Below are positions 36,490 through 44,571 of a stretch of 64,000 nucleotides of DNA, piece by piece. The notes beneath the pieces are model-generated. The model ran no database searches and had not been told where the DNA came from. It was given only the letters and a program-made list of their open reading frames with translations. The translations under genes were made by a program, and so were the position numbers. Each line of letters opens with the position of its first letter. Positions within the stretch are counted from its first letter, which is position 1. Source of the stretch: Leptothoe kymatousa TAU-MAC 1615 (GTDB taxonomy: Bacteria; Cyanobacteriota; Cyanobacteriia; Phormidesmidales; Phormidesmidaceae); assembly GCF_018739865.1 (NCBI RefSeq), contig NZ_JADOER010000003.1, forward strand, positions 1-64,000, written 5' to 3'.

Positions 36490-37442
36490 TAAAGAAACGA
36501 GTTAATGGAGCGCTGCTGACGAACGTCTAATTTGTGGGCAAGACTGCCTTCCTTCCAATCTAGCGGAGAAGATTCATCCGCCGGCACAACGCTCACTGGC
36601 TTGGCGGATGAGTCTCCTTTAACAGCAAAAGATACTGGCTTGGATGGCGCAGGTTTCGGCCCTGGAGTCGTGTGGCGCAGCTTGTGGCCCGTCCGAAATG
36701 CCATTACCTGAGACGCAGGGCGGTGAGGGGCGACTCGTCTTTGTTTACGACGCTTGCGACCACCGCCCACGGCAACCGACCTGACAGGTCGTGGCACAGA
36801 TGGCTGGGGAGCTGCCCGACGTTTGCTCCGTCGAGATTCGCTGCTCAAGGTTATTCCCTGCTGGGACATCAGCATGCAGCCACCGGCACAGGCCAACACC
36901 ATGAGCAATAAAGGCCAGGCAGGCATGTCTTTTTCAGCGACAGCCTGAGGCGTAATGGCGGCTGGATCGCGATGGGTAAAATCACCGTCCGCATCCAGCG
37001 TCGATAGTCGAGAAGCCGCTGCCACATCAGGGGCACTCAACGGCGGTTCATTGACAGAGTGAATGGGATCTAAGGCGAGTTCACGGCCCGGATTGGATAA
37101 GCCCACGAGGGCGATCGCAATCATGGCAATAAACGTTATCCACAAGGCCCCCACTAAGAGCCAGGGGTGGACCAAAAATAAACTTGACCAAAGACTCCGA
37201 GGCTTAGCAAATGGCTTCACTGGCCTCGGGGAGCCTCCTTTTCGGGTAGCCTTCGGAGTAGGCTGGCGCAGGGGCTGTTCCTTCTCAGCAGCTGGAGAAG
37301 CGGCGGCTGGAGAGGTTTTCAACTTAACAGACTTATTAATTTTCTGATGGTTCTGTGCCCTTGTTAAACGCCTCGAAGTGCTGCCAAGAAGCATTTTTGA
37401 CTTCCTAGCAAAGCGTTTAAACAAAGTTGGATGCTTAGCCAT
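36489..37442 (-). CDS. Basic two-helix membrane protein coupled to the deacetylase
   Basis: A 317-residue protein of unknown family. Residues 1-85 are Lys/Arg/Ala/Pro-rich, recalling histone-H1-like tails. A transmembrane helix follows near 92-115 (WLLVGALWITFIAMIAIALVGL) and a second near 175-195 (PLLLMVLACAGGCMLM). The C-terminal 120 residues are again strongly basic, with RRSKRRAAPQ and GGGRKRRKQRR, and so probably cytosolic. With both ends basic, an association with DNA, RNA or acidic lipids is plausible. It overlaps the downstream deacetylase-like gene by one base. Confidence 0.65.
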   Translation of the reverse strand: MAKHPTLFKRFARKSKMLLGSTSRRLTRAQNHQKINKSVKLKTSPAAASPAAEKEQPLRQPTPKATRKGGSPRPVKPFAKPRSLWSSLFLVHPWLLVGALWITFIAMIAIALVGLSNPGRELALDPIHSVNEPPLSAPDVAAASRLSTLDADGDFTHRDPAAITPQAVAEKDMPAWPLLLMVLACAGGCMLMSQQGITLSSESRRSKRRAAPQPSVPRPVRSVAVGGGRKRRKQRRVAPHRPASQVMAFRTGHKLRHTTPGPKPAPSKPVSFAVKGDSSAKPVSVVPADESSPLDWKEGSLAHKLDVRQQRSINSFL

Positions 37443-37586
37443 AGCACAATACGTTCCTTATAAAAGCACCCTCACCAATAACTGTGACGTAGAATACCGG
37501 CATTGTAAGCCTTCTTTATCAAGATGACTAGCATTGCTCTGCAATTCTTCAGAAAATTGGCTAAGTGACTTAACCTCTAGCGTTCA

Positions 37587-38432
37587 CTACTGCTGCAAGT
37601 CTAATTCAGACAAATACTGCCCTGGATCACGCGCAACCCAACCCTCTTCAGAGTTGGTCCGAACTTCAAAATACACAAATGAGCTGCGCGGATCACCCGC
37701 TACAGTGCCTAAGGTATCGCCTTGGGTAACGACACTACCCACCTCTACATCAGAGTTGGCCAAGTTACCATAACGAGTCTGCACCCCATCCCGATGATTA
37801 ATAATAACCATGGCAGCTCCGTTATAGTCACCCACAAAGGCCACTGTGCCATCAGCAGCAGCGATCACGCCTGTCTCTGAGGACGTTGCCAGGGCAATGC
37901 CACTGTTAAAAATAAGTTCATCGCGTTGGGGATGGGGCTGCCAGCCATAACTCAACACCACGGGGGCTGGGGCTGGCAAAGGATAGGACAAAGACACTGG
38001 CACAACGGCAGCAATCCTAGAGTTCCCCCCCGGAATAAAGACCTGTTTCGGTAATTTTTCAGGACAGCCATTGACCTCAAATAAAAGATCGGCCCTCGTC
38101 TCATGGCGTTCAGCCAATGATTGCCAGGTTTGGTTATGACTAACCTGCACCACCGTGCCATTAAAGGGAGGCACGGCCACGGCTTGCCCTGGCGGCAATG
38201 CACCCTGGGTAGGCAAGCTCGGATTAGCCATAACTAATGTAGAGGGCTGCAATCCATATTGAGCGGCGACTGCGTCCAGGGACTCGCCTGCCCCCGCGCG
38301 ATGGGTGCGCAACTGTGACAAGGCTGATTCTGGACAAGCCGATGCCAAAACAGGCGACGCCAGCGCCATGGGCACCAACGCAATATTTAAGCTGAGTAAT
38401 AGAACGTTATGAATTTTTGGGAATATGTGCAT
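37587..38432 (-). CDS. LysM protein with degenerate M23/LytM domain
   Basis: A 281-residue exported protein. A signal peptide ends near VLASA. Two LysM-like segments follow (RTHRAGAGESLDAVAAQYGL; VSHNQTWQSLAERHE), then a LytM/M23 domain. The zinc ligands are lost: the usual HxGID is NSGIA, the YxHL histidine is Asn in YGNL, and HLHFEV is FVYFEV. It should bind peptidoglycan without cutting it, like the EnvC/NlpD regulators that activate amidases during cell separation. ATG at 38432. It lies divergent to htrA. Confidence 0.88.
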   Translation of the reverse strand: MHIFPKIHNVLLLSLNIALVPMALASPVLASACPESALSQLRTHRAGAGESLDAVAAQYGLQPSTLVMANPSLPTQGALPPGQAVAVPPFNGTVVQVSHNQTWQSLAERHETRADLLFEVNGCPEKLPKQVFIPGGNSRIAAVVPVSLSYPLPAPAPVVLSYGWQPHPQRDELIFNSGIALATSSETGVIAAADGTVAFVGDYNGAAMVIINHRDGVQTRYGNLANSDVEVGSVVTQGDTLGTVAGDPRSSFVYFEVRTNSEEGWVARDPGQYLSELDLQQ

Positions 38433-38640
38433 TCTAGAAACACCCCAGAGTTATGAACAGTGCCAGATTTAAACGCTTCTGGAAGCAACCTTAAAAAGCC
38501 CAGGTAAGGACACCAGCATTCAGTAACATAGGTAAAGCTTAGACATGGATATGGTCTCAAATCAGTGCATTTCCAAGCGAACCTCCGCTAAGGTAGAGTC
38601 GTCAAAGCCCTCATACATTTCACCCTGTGGGGAAGCATAA

Positions 38641-39885
38641 ATGGGATTTTCTCCAAAACAAGTCGGTTTATATGTTGGTTTACTTCTAGTTGGCAGCGGT
38701 GCCGGTTGGGCTAGTCGTAGCTATTTTTTCACCCCGGTCGTTGAAGACCAGGATAATGAGCTGCCCATTGCTACGTCAGTGTCACGGACCACAGTCAAAT
38801 CAGCAGAGGCAACCGAAGAAAATACCCAAACCCAGCAGCGCAGCTCTCTCCCCATTGATAACCCAAATTTTATTGCAGCTGCCGCTGAACAGGTAGGCCC
38901 TGCCGTTGTGCGTATTGATGCCTCCCGATCGGTGCGCGGGGTGACAGATACCTTCGAACATCCTTTTTTCAAACGGTTCTTTGCCGATGAGCTCCCTCCC
39001 CTAGAAGAGCAGCTCCCCGAACGCTTAGAACAAGGCACGGGGTCTGGCTTTATTCTGAGTAGCGACGGCAAGGTGATGACCAATGCCCATGTGGTAGAAG
39101 GGGCTGACACCGTCACCGTCACCCTGAACGATGGGCGCACATTTCAAGGGAAGGTGCTGGGCACCGACCCTGTGACTGATGTTGCGGTTGTAAAAATTGA
39201 TGGGAAAAATTTACCCACCGCGCCCTTGGGGAATACGGAGAATTTGGCCGCCGGTCAGTGGGCGATCGCAATTGGCAACCCATTGGGCCTCGATAATACG
39301 GTCACCGCTGGCATCATTAGCGCCCTAGGCCGCACCAGCTCCCAAGTGGGCATTTCCGATAAACGGGTGCAGTTTATTCAAACAGACGCGGCCATTAACC
39401 CAGGCAACTCAGGCGGACCTCTGCTCGATGCCCAAGGCAACGTGATTGGCATGAACACAGCGATTCGCGCTGGCGCTCAAGGTCTGGGCTTTGCCATCCC
39501 CATTGAAACGGCTAAACGCATTGGCGACCAGCTGTTTGAAGATGGCGAGGTGCAGCATCCCTATTTGGGCATTCAGATGATTAACCTGGATCCAGAAATG
39601 CGCGATCGCATCAATAAAGATAGCGATATTGGCTTTAACCTGGTGGCAGAATCTGGAGTCATGGTGATCCGCGTGATGGAAGGCACGCCGGCAGAAGCAG
39701 GTGGCATCGAGCGGGGTGACGTGATTATTAAAGTCAACGACACCAAGGTGATGACCGCCACCGATGTCCAGTCCCAGGTGGAAGATAGCGAAATCGGTGA
39801 ACCCCTGACCGTTGAAATTGATCGCCAAGGGAAAGCTAAAACATTACAAATCAAACCGACTAAAATGCCAGACACGTTGAAGTAG
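38641..39885 (+). CDS. HtrA/Deg-family serine protease
   Basis: A 414-residue trypsin-like protease with one PDZ domain. The N-terminal hydrophobic stretch (VGLYVGLLLVGSGAGWASR) is a signal or anchor. The triad is His in TNAHVVEGAD, Asp in TDVAVVKI and Ser in NPGNSGGPLL; the PDZ domain covers about 310-405. It is one of the cyanobacterial HhoA/HhoB/HtrA group, working in periplasmic or thylakoid-lumen protein quality control; which paralogue is not decided. The last codons and stop lie in a 48-bp unit that is duplicated in tandem just downstream. Confidence 0.95.
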   Translation: MGFSPKQVGLYVGLLLVGSGAGWASRSYFFTPVVEDQDNELPIATSVSRTTVKSAEATEENTQTQQRSSLPIDNPNFIAAAAEQVGPAVVRIDASRSVRGVTDTFEHPFFKRFFADELPPLEEQLPERLEQGTGSGFILSSDGKVMTNAHVVEGADTVTVTLNDGRTFQGKVLGTDPVTDVAVVKIDGKNLPTAPLGNTENLAAGQWAIAIGNPLGLDNTVTAGIISALGRTSSQVGISDKRVQFIQTDAAINPGNSGGPLLDAQGNVIGMNTAIRAGAQGLGFAIPIETAKRIGDQLFEDGEVQHPYLGIQMINLDPEMRDRINKDSDIGFNLVAESGVMVIRVMEGTPAEAGGIERGDVIIKVNDTKVMTATDVQSQVEDSEIGEPLTVEIDRQGKAKTLQIKPTKMPDTLK

Positions 39886-39955
39886 CCTGGGCAATAAAAA
39901 AATCAGGCTAAAATGCCAGACACGTTGAAGTAGCCTGGGCAATAAAAAAATCAGG
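39860..39955 (+). repeat. Exact 48-bp tandem duplication across the htrA stop codon
   Basis: Positions 39860-39907 and 39908-39955 are identical. Each unit contains the last eight htrA codons, the TAG stop, and the A-run that forms the left half of the terminator. Copy 1 is read as coding sequence and copy 2 is untranslated. No divergence between copies suggests a recent event. Confidence 0.95.
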
Positions 39956-40003
39956 ATGGCGGGCTAATCTTAAAGCGGCCCCACCATCCTGATTTTTGTT
40001 TTT
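39946..40003. terminator. Bidirectional terminator between htrA and DUF760 gene
   Basis: AAAAATCAGGATGG (39946-39959) pairs with CCATCCTGATTTTT (39984-39997). The 24-nt loop can form an inner GGGC/GCCC stem. An A-run lies on the left and a T-rich tract on the right, so it suits both the rightward htrA transcript and the leftward transcript from 40100. Confidence 0.85.
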
Positions 40004-40099
40004 ATTTCTGGTTCAAAATAACTAAGGATTCATAGACTATAAATCCTTGAACCGTTGAAGAGCTATACAAACACAGAGCTGCCCGTCCCGTTCAGAACG

Positions 40100-40459
40100 C
40101 TACTCTGCCAAGTCGCTCTCCGTATCGGTATCCAAAGCCGAAATCCCAGAAAGACTCGATTCTAGCTCCATGCGTTGCTCCATCTGGCGCAGGAAATATC
40201 CTGTCATCATCGCCGATGCTAGTAAACCAGCTAAATTCTCGCGATCGGTCGTCACCTGGACGTTAAATCCTTCGGACGGGAGTACACCAATTAATCCCTG
40301 AACATTTTGGGAAATAATTTGTTTGATCTCGCCACTCACAGACTGGGCAACACGAGATAGCACTTCAGGTGGCTGATGTTGCAAGTACTTAAGCAGTTGA
40401 TTAACCTGCGCATCATCAGACCCCATGCCGATGAATTGGGTGCTATCGGGATTAAACAT
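40100..40459 (-). CDS. DUF760 family protein
   Basis: A 119-residue protein with the DUF760 pattern: LLKYLQHQPPEVLSRVAQSVS, QIISQNVQGLIGVLP and LAGLLASAMMTGYFLRQMEQRMEL. The family occurs in cyanobacteria and chloroplasts; plant members have been linked to protein turnover, but no cyanobacterial function is established. It has no signal peptide and is mainly helical, with an acidic C-terminus. It stands alone, convergent with htrA. Confidence 0.88.
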   Translation of the reverse strand: MFNPDSTQFIGMGSDDAQVNQLLKYLQHQPPEVLSRVAQSVSGEIKQIISQNVQGLIGVLPSEGFNVQVTTDRENLAGLLASAMMTGYFLRQMEQRMELESSLSGISALDTDTESDLAE

Positions 40460-40618
40460 AAATGTCTATGTATTGCTCCTAATTACCTTAGCGTGATAAT
40501 GCCGATTTCAACCAGCCGTTACACGAAGATTCAGTGTGAACTGTCTGCATCCAAGATGCCCTAAGCCATCATGCCTGCCAACAGTATCCTTACGGCTGTC
40601 CGTAGCTTAATGAACTTT

Positions 40619-41254
40619 TTAGGATTCGGTGACAACTGAGGCTTCAGGGGCATTTTCCTCGCCAGTAGCCGCATCCAGCACCACGGCTTCCTGTTCTTCA
40701 CTGGCGGATTCTGCCTCCGCAGGGGTGGCAGTTTCGGCGGCTATGTCCTCCGACTGAGGTGTGGGATCTGACGTTTCTGGCAAATTAATTTGCGGAAGTT
40801 TATCAATTTCAAACCGCTGGTAAAATTTCTCCGTCACTTGCAGCCAAAACGAACGTCCATCTGACTGGCGACGGCGACGCACTAGCCCTTGATCTACCAG
40901 GTCATGCACATGGCCATAGGCACCGGATCCCCGTAAATCCACAAGGTCCGTTTGGCTCAGGGGGCCACGCATCGCGATCGCAGCCAAGGTGCGTAGAGCC
41001 CCTAAGCCAATATCTAAAGGAATCAGCTCATCCAATAGGGGTTTAAAGGGCTGACGCAGCTGCAAGCTATAGCCACTTTCCGTTTCAGCGATCTCTAACG
41101 CGCCTTCCCGATGGGCATACTCCCCCATGAGCTGAATGATGCCTTCTCCAGCCGCTTCGCGATCGCAGCTCGCATACTCCGCAATCTGAGCAATAGTCAA
41201 AGGCTTAGCCTTGAGATAGAGGATGGCTTCAATGGTGTGGGATAAAGACGCCAT
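40619..41254 (-). CDS. scpB: Segregation and condensation protein B
   Basis: A 211-residue protein with the two winged-helix domains of ScpB: LSHTIEAILYLKAKPLTIAQIAEYA and LGALRTLAAIAMRGPLSQTDLVDLRGSGAYGHVHDLVDQGLV. A Glu/Ala/Thr-rich acidic tail of about 55 residues follows. ScpB pairs with ScpA and SMC to organise and segregate the chromosome. scpA is not in this neighbourhood. ATG at 41254 is used; the frame reaches a TTG at 41272. In cyanobacteria, ScpB retains the standard fold, but the acidic tail is variable. Confidence 0.93.
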   Translation of the reverse strand: MASLSHTIEAILYLKAKPLTIAQIAEYASCDREAAGEGIIQLMGEYAHREGALEIAETESGYSLQLRQPFKPLLDELIPLDIGLGALRTLAAIAMRGPLSQTDLVDLRGSGAYGHVHDLVDQGLVRRRRQSDGRSFWLQVTEKFYQRFEIDKLPQINLPETSDPTPQSEDIAAETATPAEAESASEEQEAVVLDAATGEENAPEASVVTES

Positions 41255-41342
41255 AGTCACAAACGCTGACAAAAGTGGATAAAGGATATCAAACGGTTCT
41301 ATCCTTTACTCATCTCCATGGAAGTGTAATGGACGAGACGCG

Positions 41343-42200
41343 TTAGTTGGACGCAATCCGGGTCAATAGCACCGGGCAGGGAGCATTGATCCGAACATAG
41401 TCAGACAAAGACCCACCCAGCAAGCGGTCAATATCTGGCAACCCTTTCGCAATGGATGGACGGCGATCGGGCGACCCCAAAACTAACAGATTCACGCTCA
41501 ATTCATCCGCCAGTTGGCAAATCCGTTCACCGGGCTTACCTTCGGGCGCAACACAACGATAGTTAATGCGATAACGCTTGGCTTCGGCAATGGCAGGGGC
41601 CAGCACAGGATCGGTGGAGGGATTCGCATTGATGGCTTCAGCCACAGAGTTGCGCAGGTTAGAAAGGGTATGAACAAAAACCAGTTCACTGCCTTTGACG
41701 TCGCGGGTCAAGTCAATGGCTACCTTGAGCGACTCCTTAGACATATCCGACTCATCTAGGGCCACTAAAACCCGCTTAATGGGGCGGATGCTGTAGAGCT
41801 CATCCTTCACCAACAACATAGGCCGTGACGACAGTTGAAACACATATTGGCTAACTGAATTTTTGAAGATCGCTTTCAAACCACCCAGGCCTCGAGAGCC
41901 CATGATGATCAAACCGACATCGAGCTCATCCGCCACTTTACACACCACATCTTTGGGGTCGCCTTCCCGGAGCATGGGCGTCACCTTTGACGACTCGATT
42001 CCGAGGCGGGAAATTGTTTCCGCAAGCTGCTGCTCACTATCGGCAATCTGGCTACCCATGGTGCTGGCCATCAGCTTGGGTGGGACTACCTTAAGGACGG
42101 TTACTTGCGATCGCTGAATCATAGGAATTTCCAGCAAGGCCTTGAACATCGTTTCAGTGTTGCCGGGACCAGAGCTAGCAAGCAAAATCTTTTCGATCAT
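41343..42200 (-). CDS. Tandem universal stress protein
   Basis: A 285-residue protein made of two Usp domains. The first has the ATP-binding motif GSRGLGGLKAIFKNSVSQ near residues 98-115. The second (from about 140) starts with RVLVALDES and ends with GSPDRRP...GGSLSDYVRINAPCPVLL, a variant nucleotide-binding loop with a longer insertion. These proteins bind ATP or other nucleotides and support survival under stress. It is cytosolic and appears monocistronic. Confidence 0.93.
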   Translation of the reverse strand: MIEKILLASSGPGNTETMFKALLEIPMIQRSQVTVLKVVPPKLMASTMGSQIADSEQQLAETISRLGIESSKVTPMLREGDPKDVVCKVADELDVGLIIMGSRGLGGLKAIFKNSVSQYVFQLSSRPMLLVKDELYSIRPIKRVLVALDESDMSKESLKVAIDLTRDVKGSELVFVHTLSNLRNSVAEAINANPSTDPVLAPAIAEAKRYRINYRCVAPEGKPGERICQLADELSVNLLVLGSPDRRPSIAKGLPDIDRLLGGSLSDYVRINAPCPVLLTRIASN

Positions 42201-42314
42201 TGACTAAAACCTATTGAATGGACTCACAAGGATGTATAAATATCTATGATAATCACGCCGTTTTCATCCCAGTAAGCCGGGTTCACAATTCGTTGTTTGG
42301 TAAGCAAATGATCT

Positions 42315-42758
42315 ATGGCTAACCATTGGTTTGACTATAAGTTTCGAGTCCAGCCCCATCACACAGACTACAGCGGTGTTGTTTGGCATGGAAACTATAT
42401 CCGATGGATGGAAACAGCAAGGGTTGAATGCCTAAGAACTGTGGAGTTTGCATTTGGAGACTTTGTCGCAGCAGGGTATGACCTACCGGTTGTTGACATC
42501 CAACTGCGCTATCATCATGCCCTGACATTAGGCGCAAACGGCTTAGTCAAAACACGCTTAGAGACCAGCCGGAAAGTGAAATTAAACTGGTTTTACGAGA
42601 TCTACGACATCACCCATAACCAACCAACACTGTGCGTGACCGGCCAGGTTTTACTAGTGCCTATCGACATGGTGAAACGGAAAATTGTGCGTAAACTACC
42701 GCCTGAGTTGCAACCCATGCTTCAATCGCTACAGCAATATTTTCAACCGGGCGAATAA
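42315..42758 (+). CDS. Acyl-CoA thioesterase (4HBT/YbgC-FadM type)
   Basis: A 147-residue single hotdog domain. The active-site region HHTDYSGVVWHGNYIRWMETAR, with catalytic Asp, is typical of the 4-hydroxybenzoyl-CoA thioesterase/YbgC group. Further family features are VVDIQLRYHHALTLG and LVKTRLE. It hydrolyses acyl-CoA or acyl-ACP thioesters; the natural substrate is not predictable. Its sequence did not look close to the cyanobacterial DHNA-CoA thioesterase. Convergent with the GNAT gene. Confidence 0.9.
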   Translation: MANHWFDYKFRVQPHHTDYSGVVWHGNYIRWMETARVECLRTVEFAFGDFVAAGYDLPVVDIQLRYHHALTLGANGLVKTRLETSRKVKLNWFYEIYDITHNQPTLCVTGQVLLVPIDMVKRKIVRKLPPELQPMLQSLQQYFQPGE

Positions 42759-42783
42759 TCGTATGGACATGCTCAAAAACACA

Positions 42784-43278
42784 TCAAAGCGCATCATTAA
42801 TCGCTAAATTGGCAAGGGCTTGGCCAGTCACTCGACAGGTACGCCAATCATTCAACATGACCGCCCCCTTCGACATATAAAAATCAATTGCAGGTTGGTT
42901 CCAATCCAAAACACTCCACTCAAAGCGCCCGCACCCTTTGGCCAAAGCAATCTGCGCTAAATACTGAAAAATAGCCGTACCCACTCCCCGTCGGCGATAT
43001 CCAGGCAAAACAAATAGATCTTCTAAATAAATACCAGGTTTCATCAAAAAAGTAGAAAAATTGAAAAAATATAAAGCAAAGCCCGCAGGTGCACCATCAA
43101 TACGAGCGACAATGGCATAGGCCTTAGGATTCTCACCAAACAGATATTTTTCTAAATCCTCTGGTGCGCCTGTCACCTCATGGGCCAAATTTTCATACTC
43201 CGCGAGAGCCATAACTAGCTCAAACAGCAAAGGCACATCATCAACAGTTGCAGGACTAATAGCTATGGGAGCTGCCAT
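42784..43278 (-). CDS. GNAT-family N-acetyltransferase
   Basis: A 164-residue acetyltransferase. The acetyl-CoA site YRRRGVGTAIFQYLAQIALAKG is intact and is followed by FEWSVLDWNQPAIDFYMSKGA, a pattern close to spermidine/diamine acetyltransferases (SAT-like). YLEDLFVLP precedes the CoA site. A polyamine or similar amine is a reasonable substrate guess. Monocistronic; 26 bp from the convergent thioesterase gene. Confidence 0.92.
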   Translation of the reverse strand: MAAPIAISPATVDDVPLLFELVMALAEYENLAHEVTGAPEDLEKYLFGENPKAYAIVARIDGAPAGFALYFFNFSTFLMKPGIYLEDLFVLPGYRRRGVGTAIFQYLAQIALAKGCGRFEWSVLDWNQPAIDFYMSKGAVMLNDWRTCRVTGQALANLAINDAL

Positions 43279-43408
43279 GGAGCAATTCGTAAAAAGCAGA
43301 GTAAAAAACTAACATTGCTAAAACTGAAAATAACTTTGTCTGAAAATTCTCGACACAGCGATTTTCGACAGACTATTTCATCCTCATCATCAAGCAAAAT
43401 AAACCCAA

Positions 43409-43804
43409 CTATTTTGCCGTTGTCAAACGACTGGTCACTCGCCCCAACACCTGAGTTGCTGCTATGACCCCAAAATGTCGACTATCGCGGGCGCTAGGTT
43501 CCTTTGAATTATCGCTGATTACGTAGACACCACCGTCATAAAAGACCTGACTTACCCGCTTAACCAGCAAAAGCTCGGAGGAAGTCCCCACAGATGCCGC
43601 CATCCCCGCACCGGGTAACCGAAGAATTGCAATATCCCCTATCTGCACCGATCTTCCCATTTCAGCTAAGACCGTATCCCCCGGCATCAAGGTAGGCACC
43701 ATGGACGTTTCCTTCACTACAAATCGTTTGCGCCGACGCCGCAACCACTGAAGATACTCTCCCCAACTCGCTGACGGAATACTTGGCCAGCCGCTGTTTG
43801 CCAT
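43409..43804 (-). CDS. sodX: Ni-SOD maturation protease (S26 signal-peptidase family)
   Basis: A 131-residue S26 peptidase lacking a long membrane anchor. The catalytic Ser is in ETSMVPTLMPGD and the catalytic Lys in LLLVKRV; the C-terminal box SDNSKEPSARDSRHFG is present. It lies directly downstream of sodN and should remove the SodN leader to free the N-terminal nickel-binding histidine. The ATG at 43804 is chosen because the frame upstream runs back through a terminator hairpin and into sodN. The spacing of 73 bp with an internal terminator implies lower expression than sodN. Confidence 0.92.
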   Translation of the reverse strand: MANSGWPSIPSASWGEYLQWLRRRRKRFVVKETSMVPTLMPGDTVLAEMGRSVQIGDIAILRLPGAGMAASVGTSSELLLVKRVSQVFYDGGVYVISDNSKEPSARDSRHFGVIAATQVLGRVTSRLTTAK

Positions 43805-43817
43805 ATTTGCGATCCCA

Positions 43818-43852
43818 TAAAAAAATCCCGCAAAACAAAACCTTGCGGGATT
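43818..43852 (-). terminator. Intrinsic terminator between sodN and sodX
   Basis: On the minus strand a 10-bp stem (43843-43852 with 43824-43833, 9-nt loop) is followed by seven T (43825-43819). It lies 25 bp past the sodN stop, inside the sodN-sodX transcript. It should end most sodN transcripts, with leaky readthrough giving sodX. Confidence 0.82.
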
Positions 43853-43877
43853 CAGAAAAAAATTGGCTATATGGCAA

Positions 43878-44345
43878 CTAACTAGCGGTATACCAAGCCA
43901 CATCACGGCCTTTAGTTGCCCAGAAGATCTTGTGAATCTTCTCCACAGCAGCCATCAGTTCTTCAGCATGCTGCTGATTAACTTCAACTTTGCACGCCGA
44001 ACAAAGTTTGGCCGCTTTCCAGAATGTGTCATGTAAATCGGGATAGGACTCCAAATGGACAGGCTTAAAATAGTCAGTCCAAAGAATCAGAAGATCGTCC
44101 TTAGTCTTTTGAGCTTGTTCTTCCTTAATCGCAATATAGCGAGACAACGTATTAGCGTAGGCCGCCTTACCAGCTGCATCTGCTGGTGCTTCAAGGGCCA
44201 AAATTTTCTTCGTCATCGACAACACAGCTTCAGCAGTGATGCGAGCAGCAGATGGATCGTAAACACCACAGGGACCATCACAGTGGGCATGAACCTCAGT
44301 GGGGGGGAACCAAGCATTTAGTAATGCAATTGCGTTGTTGAGCAT
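43878..44345 (-). CDS. sodN: Nickel superoxide dismutase
   Basis: A 155-residue Ni-SOD. A short leader ends just before HCDGPCGVYDP, the nickel hook whose free His amino terminus and two Cys bind nickel after cleavage. The helical core includes SRYIAIKEEQAQKTKDDL and LHDTFWKAAKLCSACK. The enzyme disproportionates superoxide, probably in the cytoplasm. The downstream sodX encodes the matching protease. ATG at 44345 is used; the frame extends to a TTG at 44366. Ni-SOD is typical of marine cyanobacteria and often replaces Fe-SOD under low iron. Confidence 0.97.
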   Translation of the reverse strand: MLNNAIALLNAWFPPTEVHAHCDGPCGVYDPSAARITAEAVLSMTKKILALEAPADAAGKAAYANTLSRYIAIKEEQAQKTKDDLLILWTDYFKPVHLESYPDLHDTFWKAAKLCSACKVEVNQQHAEELMAAVEKIHKIFWATKGRDVAWYTAS

Positions 44346-44445
44346 AGTCACCAATCGGTTAAACAAGTTGATGGGTTATTTACTAGACACTCTACTGAAC
44401 AATAATTTAATCAAATCATCCAGCAAAATAGTCCAGCGCAGTTAA

Positions 44446-44455
44446 CAGTATACTG
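44446..44455. promoter_or_regulatory. Perfect 10-bp palindrome in the sodN promoter region
   Basis: CAGTATACTG is a perfect palindrome 100 bp upstream of sodN, in the region shared with the divergent nuclease gene. It could be a repressor site, for example for a metal- or redox-responsive regulator, but it is short and unproven. Confidence 0.25.
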
Positions 44456-44571
44456 CCGTTTTCTTATACCTCCATGGGGGATACCAAAGGATGTATAAGG
44501 ATGTATTTTGTAATATTTATAATATCCTTGTACTAACGTCACAGTACACTCAGGATGCATCAATAGACATC

